Of a DNA stretch of 46,101 bases, positions 40,481-46,101 are shown piece after piece. Source of the DNA: an uncultured Clostridia bacterium (lineage in GTDB: Bacteria > Bacillota > Clostridia > Oscillospirales > Ruminococcaceae); the NCBI GenBank assembly GCA_947625735.1, contig CANQPL010000020.1:1-46101 (forward strand), written 5' to 3'. The position numbers and the translations under genes were made by a program. Each line of letters begins with the position of its first letter. Position 1 is the stretch's first letter. Under the pieces are notes generated by a model that was given only the letters and a program-made list of their open reading frames with translations, was not told where the DNA came from and did no database searches.

Positions 40481-41641
40481 ATGAGATCCCGTAGGAAGTT
40501 TATGACTATTATCTGCGCTGTTTTGTGTGCGGTCACCCTGACGTCAGGCTGTTCGAGGATAGAAGGGAGCGGGAATATACCCGATCCCGATCCTGCGGAC
40601 AGCCTGTCTGCGAATCAGGAAACCGACGAAAGCAGTTACATCTATAGTTCCCTTACCCAAGAGGAACGCTCCTATTATGATATCCTGAAAGATGCGGTCT
40701 ACAATTATGAGGAGGAGGCTGTGTTCCCGAAAAAGCTTTCTCCCGATATGATGAGAAAGCTCTTTGTGGCAGTCTACTACAATGAGGAGGGACTTTTCTG
40801 GCTTACAAGTATGTTTTACCGTCCCGCCGAAAACTCAGACAGGCTAAAGCTCACCTACCGTTTTGACAGGGAAGCCTCCGAAAAAATGCAGGAGGAAATA
40901 GACGCACGTACAGCGGAGATCTTCTCAGGCTTTGACGAAAGTACCTCCGATTATGAAAAGCTGCTTGCCTTTCATGACAGTATCGTTCTCGGCTGCACCT
41001 TTAATATGGGCACCGAGTATGGAAATACCATATACGGAGTACTCTGTGACGGGTATGCTCAGTGCGAAGGGTATGCTTTTACGTTTGACTATCTTTGCAA
41101 GCTGGCGGGGATAGATTGCTATACTGTTACGGGTACAAATTTAGAGGGCGAGTCTCATGCATGGAACATTGTAAAGCTCGACGGCGAATGGTATCATGTG
41201 GACTGCACATGGGACGATCCTATTCTTGATCCTCCCGATACGGAATTTATACGTTATTATTATTTTCTTGTAAGCGATTACGACATTGCGGGAGTGACCC
41301 ATATTCCCGACAGCAGCTATTTCACTCTGCCCCTGTGTACCGCAAAGGACAATTATTATGTAAGGGAAAATTATGTTGCGTCAGAGGGGGAGCAGGCGGA
41401 GGATATACTTATTAAAGCGGCGGCGGATTCTATCGCAAAGGGCAGAAAGGATATAGCCGTAAGATTTGCAAACCGTGCCGCCTATGATGATGCTATGGTG
41501 CGGCTTTTCGACAGAAAGGGTATCCGCTCTGTATTCAGATATGCAAACAGCATTTCTGACAGGAGCTTTGAGGAGCGCAAATATGTCCGCTACTGCAACA
41601 GCGATGAGCTGATAATCCATATTACAATGATCTATGCATAG
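40481..41641 (+). CDS. Transglutaminase-like lipoprotein 3
   Basis: The 386-aa product has a signal peptide with lipobox TSGC (Cys near residue 24), only a short linker, the pre-domain (SSLTQEERSYYDILKDAV, NEEGLFWL) and a transglutaminase-like core with C195 (QCEGYAF), H226 (SHAWN) and D241 (HVDCTWDDP). The C-terminal domain is related to that of genes 1 and 2. The ribosome binding site is weak (TGGTGAAG). Its last 8 bases overlap the next gene (ATGCATAG), pointing to translational coupling. Confidence 0.88.
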   Translation: MRSRRKFMTIICAVLCAVTLTSGCSRIEGSGNIPDPDPADSLSANQETDESSYIYSSLTQEERSYYDILKDAVYNYEEEAVFPKKLSPDMMRKLFVAVYYNEEGLFWLTSMFYRPAENSDRLKLTYRFDREASEKMQEEIDARTAEIFSGFDESTSDYEKLLAFHDSIVLGCTFNMGTEYGNTIYGVLCDGYAQCEGYAFTFDYLCKLAGIDCYTVTGTNLEGESHAWNIVKLDGEWYHVDCTWDDPILDPPDTEFIRYYYFLVSDYDIAGVTHIPDSSYFTLPLCTAKDNYYVRENYVASEGEQAEDILIKAAADSIAKGRKDIAVRFANRAAYDDAMVRLFDRKGIRSVFRYANSISDRSFEERKYVRYCNSDELIIHITMIYA

Positions 41642-42449
41642 GCGTATTATTCCTGCTGCGGCGGTTCTTCTGGCAATGCTCTGCTCCTGCGGCGGTGAAA
41701 AGGCAGAGAGTGCTGTCAGCGAGAGGGTAGCTGCGGTCGGCACTGAGGAAAGCATTTTTCTTCCCCGTGAATATTATGAGCTTGAAGAAAACGAAAGGCT
41801 TCTCTATCTTGATATAACCCGTGGGGCTGAGAATTTTGATGAGCTTATAAGCGTTACGGCGTCGAATGATAAGGACTCTCTTCTGAAAGTCTACACAATG
41901 ATAATAAGGCTTGACCCGAGACTTCTGCTCCTTGATGAAAAATACCGCTATACGGAGGACGAAAACGGGAATATCACAAGTATACGCCCCCGCTATCTTG
42001 TTGACACAGACTACGGCAGGCAAATGCGGGAAAGGCTTGCCCTGACCGCCGATACCGTGCTTTCGGGACTTTCAGATGATATGAGCGGGCTTGAAAGAGC
42101 CTTGTATATCCATGACAGCGTTGCCATTCTCTGCTCCTACACCGACGGCTTCATGGCTGACAGCGTTTACGGCGCACTTGTCAGGGGAGAGTGCAGATGT
42201 CAGGGATATTCAAAGGGATTTGCTTATCTGTGCTGTGCGGCGGGCATACCTGCGGGAGTGACGGACGGCAGCGCAGACGGTGCGGAGCATATGTGGTCAT
42301 ATTTTGTAATTGACGGCGAAACGCTTTATACAGATGTTACCCGTGACGATATGGGCGAAAGGATAGGCAGGGGGTATTTTGCCCTTACTGAGGAGGAAAT
42401 TTCTTCAATGGGCTATCATGAACAGGGACTTGACGAGCAGGACGGATAA
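41634..42449 (+). CDS. Transglutaminase-like lipoprotein 4 (short)
   Basis: At 271 aa this is the smallest paralogue. The signal peptide ends at MLCSC with lipidation possible at Cys19, followed by the pre-domain and a transglutaminase-like core with C189 (RCQGYSK), H219 (EHMWS) and D234 (YTDVTRDD). The core stops soon after the Asp, and the C-terminal domain common to genes 1-3 and 5 is missing, with no sign of a frameshift. The triad is intact although W is replaced near the Asp. No clear binding site precedes the start, which overlaps gene 3. Confidence 0.85.
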   Translation: MHRRIIPAAAVLLAMLCSCGGEKAESAVSERVAAVGTEESIFLPREYYELEENERLLYLDITRGAENFDELISVTASNDKDSLLKVYTMIIRLDPRLLLLDEKYRYTEDENGNITSIRPRYLVDTDYGRQMRERLALTADTVLSGLSDDMSGLERALYIHDSVAILCSYTDGFMADSVYGALVRGECRCQGYSKGFAYLCCAAGIPAGVTDGSADGAEHMWSYFVIDGETLYTDVTRDDMGERIGRGYFALTEEEISSMGYHEQGLDEQDG

Positions 42450-42504
42450 GGTCACCTGCAACACCGCTCACGGCTTGTAAGACTTGAAAAGGAGGTGCGC
42501 AGAC

Positions 42505-43773
42505 TTGATAATGGGAATACTTAAAAAAGCAGTCATTCGGTCTGCGCTTCTTCTCTGTGCTGCCGCAGTATTTTTTTCGGGCTGTGAAAGAGTGGGAAAA
42601 GAGCCTGTTGTTACCGTAATATCCAACTCTGCGCCTGTCACCGCAGAAAAAACGGACGCTCCCGAAAACGCCGTTTCCGAAACACACACCGCTGCCCCTG
42701 TAGATGCAGATGATGAAAAATATGCGGACGTACCCGGTGACCGGCTGTGTATCCCCGAGCATATGTCCGCTGAATACGCCTCACTGTCCTTTAACAAAAG
42801 AATGTCCGATGCATATTACAATACTCTTTCTGCTCTGCTTTCGTTCAAGGATAGTGTACCCATGCCTCTTACCATATCAAATGTAGAATACTGGAATGTT
42901 CTGGAGACTATGCGCTGTGAGCAGTTCATGCTTTTTTTTGTAGACAGCAGAAGTCTTGAACAGAATCCCGTGACGGGTATGCTGGAAATGACTTTTACAT
43001 ATAAATATTCTGTCAAGGAAACAAATATCATGCTCATGGAAACGGAAAATGCGGCAAAGAAAATAGTTGACATGACCGATGAAAATATGTCGGATTATGA
43101 AAAGCTGAAATTTTTTCATGATTATCTTGTCCTTAACACCGAAAGCGACGACGACAACCCTTATGCAGACTCCGTTTACGGCGCTCTTGTGCAGAAAAAA
43201 GCGCTGTGCGAGGGATTTGCAAAGGCGTTTTCCTATCTGTGCAACCTTGCGGGGATCGAAAATATGATAGTTACAGGATATACAAGTGTAGACCATATGT
43301 GGAACATGGTAAAGTTAGAGGATAACTGGTATCATGTGGACGTGGGCTGGGATCAGCCTGCGGATATACTCAGGCAGCTTTATCCTGACATGATCCTTTA
43401 TCAGTATTTTCTTGCAGACGACAAGGTAATGGAAAACAACAGGATAATAAGCGGTCTTATGTCTCCCCCCGCCGCTGATTCGGACGAGTACAGCTATTTC
43501 AGGTATGAACACCGCTATGCTTCGGATTACGGGCAGGCACTTGCCGTTATAAAGGAGGCGTGCGGGAAATGCGTGGATTCGGGAGAAAAATATTTTATGC
43601 TCAAACTTGACACTTCAAATCTGTATCTTCAAACCACTGCGGGGCTTATCAGACAGGACGAAAGAGGGGAATCTGATATTGACAGGATAGTTTCCGATCT
43701 TAATTTCAGCGGAAAGATAAGCTATATAGATTATTATAAATCCTACAGGATAATAATTTTTGTCCTTGAATGA
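42505..43773 (+). CDS. Transglutaminase-like lipoprotein 5
   Basis: The 422-aa product begins at TTG 42505, nine bases after AAAAGGAGG; ATG 42511 is the alternative but lies 15 bases away. A signal peptide ends at lipobox FSGC (Cys near residue 26). A linker, the pre-domain and a transglutaminase-like core follow with C235 (LCEGFAK), H264 (DHMWN) and D279 (HVDVGW). The C-terminal domain is more diverged than in genes 1-3. It lies 55 nt after gene 4 and is the last gene of the array; no clear terminator follows before the rpiB promoter. Confidence 0.88.
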   Translation: MIMGILKKAVIRSALLLCAAAVFFSGCERVGKEPVVTVISNSAPVTAEKTDAPENAVSETHTAAPVDADDEKYADVPGDRLCIPEHMSAEYASLSFNKRMSDAYYNTLSALLSFKDSVPMPLTISNVEYWNVLETMRCEQFMLFFVDSRSLEQNPVTGMLEMTFTYKYSVKETNIMLMETENAAKKIVDMTDENMSDYEKLKFFHDYLVLNTESDDDNPYADSVYGALVQKKALCEGFAKAFSYLCNLAGIENMIVTGYTSVDHMWNMVKLEDNWYHVDVGWDQPADILRQLYPDMILYQYFLADDKVMENNRIISGLMSPPAADSDEYSYFRYEHRYASDYGQALAVIKEACGKCVDSGEKYFMLKLDTSNLYLQTTAGLIRQDERGESDIDRIVSDLNFSGKISYIDYYKSYRIIIFVLE

Positions 43774-43819
43774 CTGTTGGATCCCGGCAAAAATACTCCG
43801 CTTTTTTTCGGAAAAGCTA

Positions 43820-43848
43820 TTGATTATCGGGGAAAAATGTGATATAAT
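43820..43848 (+). promoter_or_regulatory. Promoter of rpiB
   Basis: TTGATT (43820-43825), 17-base spacer, TATAAT (43843-43848), followed by a GAAAGGGGAG ribosome binding site ahead of 43904. Confidence 0.83.
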
Positions 43849-43903
43849 TATATCGGTGTTTTCTGATAATGCGGACTTGTTCCGTTGAAAGGGGAGATAT
43901 TTT

Positions 43904-44344
43904 ATGAGGATCGCAGTAGGCAGCGATCATGCGGGCTTTGTTCTCAAAGGTGAGATACTTGCAATGCTTAAAGAAAAAAACATTGATGTAATTGAAATGG
44001 GTTGTATGAACGGTGAAAGCTGTGATTATCCGCTGGTAGCCCGTGAGGTGTGCAGTCAGATAACCGACAAAAAGGCTGATCTGGGTATCCTGATATGCGG
44101 CACGGGACTGGGGATATCCATTGCCGCAAACAAATGCAAAGGCATAAGAGCCGCAGTATGCACAGACTGCTATATGGCAAAATATACCCGTCTGCACAAC
44201 GATGCAAATGTGCTTTGTCTGGGCGGGAGAGTTATCGGTGCGGGTCTTGCCTGTGAGATAGTCCGGACTTTTCTTGTCACCTCCTTTGAGGGAGGACGGC
44301 ACAAGCGCAGGGTAGACCAGATCGGTGAAATAGAAAACAGCTGA
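43904..44344 (+). CDS. rpiB: Ribose-5-phosphate isomerase B
   Basis: RpiB interconverts ribose-5-phosphate and ribulose-5-phosphate in the pentose phosphate pathway. The 146-aa protein has the family start MRIAVGSDHAGF, the CDYPLVAREV segment near residue 40, LGILICGTGLGISIAANK near 60 with the catalytic Cys and the G-T-G-x-G loop, and RLHNDANVLCLGGRV near 96. Normal length. It is followed after 15 nt by upp, a common Clostridia pair. Confidence 0.97.
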   Translation: MRIAVGSDHAGFVLKGEILAMLKEKNIDVIEMGCMNGESCDYPLVAREVCSQITDKKADLGILICGTGLGISIAANKCKGIRAAVCTDCYMAKYTRLHNDANVLCLGGRVIGAGLACEIVRTFLVTSFEGGRHKRRVDQIGEIENS

Positions 44345-44359
44345 AAGGAGGCATATTTT

Positions 44360-44995
44360 ATGGAACTTAAAATAACCGTGATAGATCACCCTCTCGTACA
44401 GCATAAGCTCTCGCTGATGAGAGATGTTAATACGGGTTCCAAGGAATTCAGGGAGCTTGTAAACGAAACGTCCATGCTCATGTGCTATGAAGCACTCAGG
44501 GATCTGCCGCTCAAGGAGGTGGAGATACAGACTCCTCTGGGAATATCCTCCTCCAAAATAATTTCGGGCAGAAAGCTTGCATATGTCCCCATACTCCGTT
44601 CGGGTCTTGGCATGACTGAGGGCGTTATGAGCCTTGTGCCTGCCGCAAAGATCGGTCATATCGGCACATTCAGGGATCCCGAAGCGTCCTCGGGCACAGT
44701 AGGCTATTACTGCAAGCTCCCCCGTGATATAAGCTCACGGGACGTAATAATCGCCGATATAATGCTTGCCACGGGGGGCGCCGCCTGTGAAGCCATACGC
44801 CTTGTAAAGGAAACAGGAGCAAGGAATATAAAATTTATGTGCCTTATTGCGCATGAGCAGGGTATAGCAAAGGTAAACGCCGCTCACCCTGATGTGGAGA
44901 TCTTCTGTGCGGCAGTAGATCCGGGTCTTTCCGAGGAGCTTTATATCGTTCCGGGACTGGGCGATGCGGGCGACAGAATGTTCGGAACAAAATGA
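44360..44995 (+). CDS. upp: Uracil phosphoribosyltransferase
   Basis: Upp salvages uracil to UMP with PRPP. The 211-aa protein begins with [16 protein letters not shown] near residue 8, has [14 protein letters not shown] near 76, the PRPP-binding [17 protein letters not shown] near 130 and the C-terminal uracil-binding [16 protein letters not shown]. Length is typical. AAAGGAGG precedes the ATG, and the gene probably shares the rpiB promoter. Confidence 0.98.
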   Translation: MELKITVIDHPLVQHKLSLMRDVNTGSKEFRELVNETSMLMCYEALRDLPLKEVEIQTPLGISSSKIISGRKLAYVPILRSGLGMTEGVMSLVPAAKIGHIGTFRDPEASSGTVGYYCKLPRDISSRDVIIADIMLATGGAACEAIRLVKETGARNIKFMCLIAHEQGIAKVNAAHPDVEIFCAAVDPGLSEELYIVPGLGDAGDRMFGTK

Positions 44996-45034
44996 CAGGC
45001 TCAGGCGGTTATATTTTTTAAGGTTGGTGTTTGT

Positions 45035-46101
45035 ATGTGTGGGATAGTCGGATTTGTAGGAAGTGAAAACTGTGCGGGCTTTCTCGTCACCGCTTTGAAA
45101 AGACTGGAATACAGAGGATATGATTCTGCGGGAATAGCAGTGTTTTCGGGAGGCAGGATAAAAACCGTAAAGGCTAAGGGCAAGATAAAGGACGGTCTTG
45201 AAGCAAAGCTCAGGGAGGACGGCACTCCCTCGGGAGTATGCGGCATAGGTCATACAAGGTGGGCTACCCACGGTGAGCCGTCAGATGTCAACTCCCACCC
45301 TATAGGCAACGGGAGAGTTTCTATCGTACACAACGGTATCATCGAAAATTACAGGGAGCTTAAAGCCTTTCTCACCGAAAGGGGCTACGGCTTTGAAAGC
45401 GAGACGGACACAGAAACTGTGGCAAAGCTCCTTGACTACTATTATGACGGCGACCCTACAGACGCCATTGCAAAGGCGGTAAAGGATATAGAGGGCGCAT
45501 ACGCTCTGGGAATAATGTTCCGTGACTTCCCTGACAGGATATTTGCGGTAAGAAAGGACAGTCCCCTTATAGTGGGAAAGGGAGAGGGAGAAAATTTCAT
45601 CGCTTCCGATGTTACCGCAATACTTGACCGCACAAGGAATTACTATCTGCCCGAACAGGGAGAAATTGCCATAGTACGCAAGGATAAGATAAAATTTGTG
45701 GATATCCACGGATTTGAGATAAAAAAGGAGCTTAAAACCGCTGACTGGGATATTTCCGCCGCACAGAAGGGCGGCTATGAGCATTTTATGCTAAAGGAGA
45801 TACACGAGCAGCCACAGGCACTCAGGAATACTATTTCTCCAAGGATAAAGGACGGTATACCGAACTTTGAGGAATGCGGTCTTACCGATGAAAAGCTCCG
45901 TGCCTACAAGCACATTTTTATTGTGGGCTGCGGCTCTGCCATGCACGCAGGAATGGTAGGCAAATATCTTATAGAACAGCTTTCGAGATGTCCTGTTATA
46001 GTGGATATTGCATCGGAATTCAGATACAGGGATCCGCTTATCTCAAAGGACGATCTGTGTGTGATAATCTCCCAGTCAGGCGAAACTGCGGATACGCTGG
46101 A
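45035..46101 (+). CDS. glmS: Glutamine-fructose-6-phosphate transaminase, 5' part
   Basis: GlmS makes glucosamine-6-phosphate from fructose-6-phosphate and glutamine, the entry point to UDP-GlcNAc and cell-wall synthesis. The window cuts the gene after 355 codons. The N-terminal glutaminase has the nucleophile Cys2 (MCGIVGFVG), RLEYRGYDSAG near 26, GHTRWATHG near 75 and HNGIIENY near 97. The start of the first SIS domain is visible (VGCGSAMHAG near 300). The start is 39 nt after upp with only a weak AAGG site. No room exists for a glmS ribozyme in this gap. Confidence 0.95.
   Translation, partial: MCGIVGFVGSENCAGFLVTALKRLEYRGYDSAGIAVFSGGRIKTVKAKGKIKDGLEAKLREDGTPSGVCGIGHTRWATHGEPSDVNSHPIGNGRVSIVHNGIIENYRELKAFLTERGYGFESETDTETVAKLLDYYYDGDPTDAIAKAVKDIEGAYALGIMFRDFPDRIFAVRKDSPLIVGKGEGENFIASDVTAILDRTRNYYLPEQGEIAIVRKDKIKFVDIHGFEIKKELKTADWDISAAQKGGYEHFMLKEIHEQPQALRNTISPRIKDGIPNFEECGLTDEKLRAYKHIFIVGCGSAMHAGMVGKYLIEQLSRCPVIVDIASEFRYRDPLISKDDLCVIISQSGETADTL

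Noticed and set aside
43817-44659. 280-codon minus-strand frame opposite rpiB and upp
   Set aside because: Runs across two well-defined genes on the other strand and has no ribosome binding site or domain.
44996-45034. glmS ribozyme
   Set aside because: The gap between upp and glmS is only 39 nt, far too short for the ribozyme core.

Overview
This window looks like chromosomal DNA of a low-to-mid-GC Gram-positive anaerobe of the Clostridia, most likely a Ruminococcus-like member of the Oscillospirales. The evidence is a leucyl T-box leader, Firmicutes gene order around darA/holB/ricT, a division and cell-wall (dcw) cluster headed by mraZ, consensus SigA promoters (TTGACA-17-TATAAT), strong AGGAGG-type ribosome binding sites and Thr/Glu-rich lipoprotein linkers. 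The taxon is an inference; no rRNA gene is present. I saw no insertion sequence, phage gene, tRNA or CRISPR array.

Layout. (1) 1-2926, plus strand: promoter, T-box leader and leuS. (2) 2927-7242, minus strand: an Orn/Lys/Arg-decarboxylase-like gene, the c-di-AMP receptor darA, holB, ricT and a 54-aa membrane protein. This matches Bacillus yaaO-tmk-yaaQ-yaaR-holB-yaaT with tmk and yaaR missing. Tandem heptanucleotide repeats begin at several stop codons here. (3) 7355-16169, minus: an unusual EAL phosphodiesterase fused to a repeat-rich beta-helix-like C-terminus, yajC, a cation/Ca2+ exchanger, a large FtsX-type permease and glutamine-dependent nadE. (4) 16302-30967, minus: the dcw cluster in transcription order mraZ, rsmH, ftsL, PASTA-containing PBP, a fused murE-murF, mraY, ftsW, murG, murA, ftsQ and ftsZ. 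murC, murD, murB and ftsA are not here. (5) 31487-35727: two HD-domain hydrolases, a membrane-anchored plus secreted protein pair of unknown function, a DRE-TIM aldolase-like enzyme and a BFD-like 2Fe-2S protein. (6) 35806-43773, plus: a consensus promoter with a compact leader that may fold as a pseudoknot, a CNNM/CorC-type membrane protein, then five consecutive paralogous transglutaminase-like lipoproteins, all with an intact Cys-His-Asp triad. (7) 43820-46101, plus: rpiB, upp and the 5' part of glmS.

How the parts connect. The dcw cluster makes and polymerises peptidoglycan precursor at the septum, MraZ probably represses it through TGG-type boxes after its promoter, and glmS supplies glucosamine-6-phosphate for the same wall. 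The points most worth following up are the five-gene transglutaminase lipoprotein operon with its CNNM gene and structured leader, the EAL/beta-helix fusion, the stop-codon-abutting tandem repeats, and the MurE-MurF fusion.
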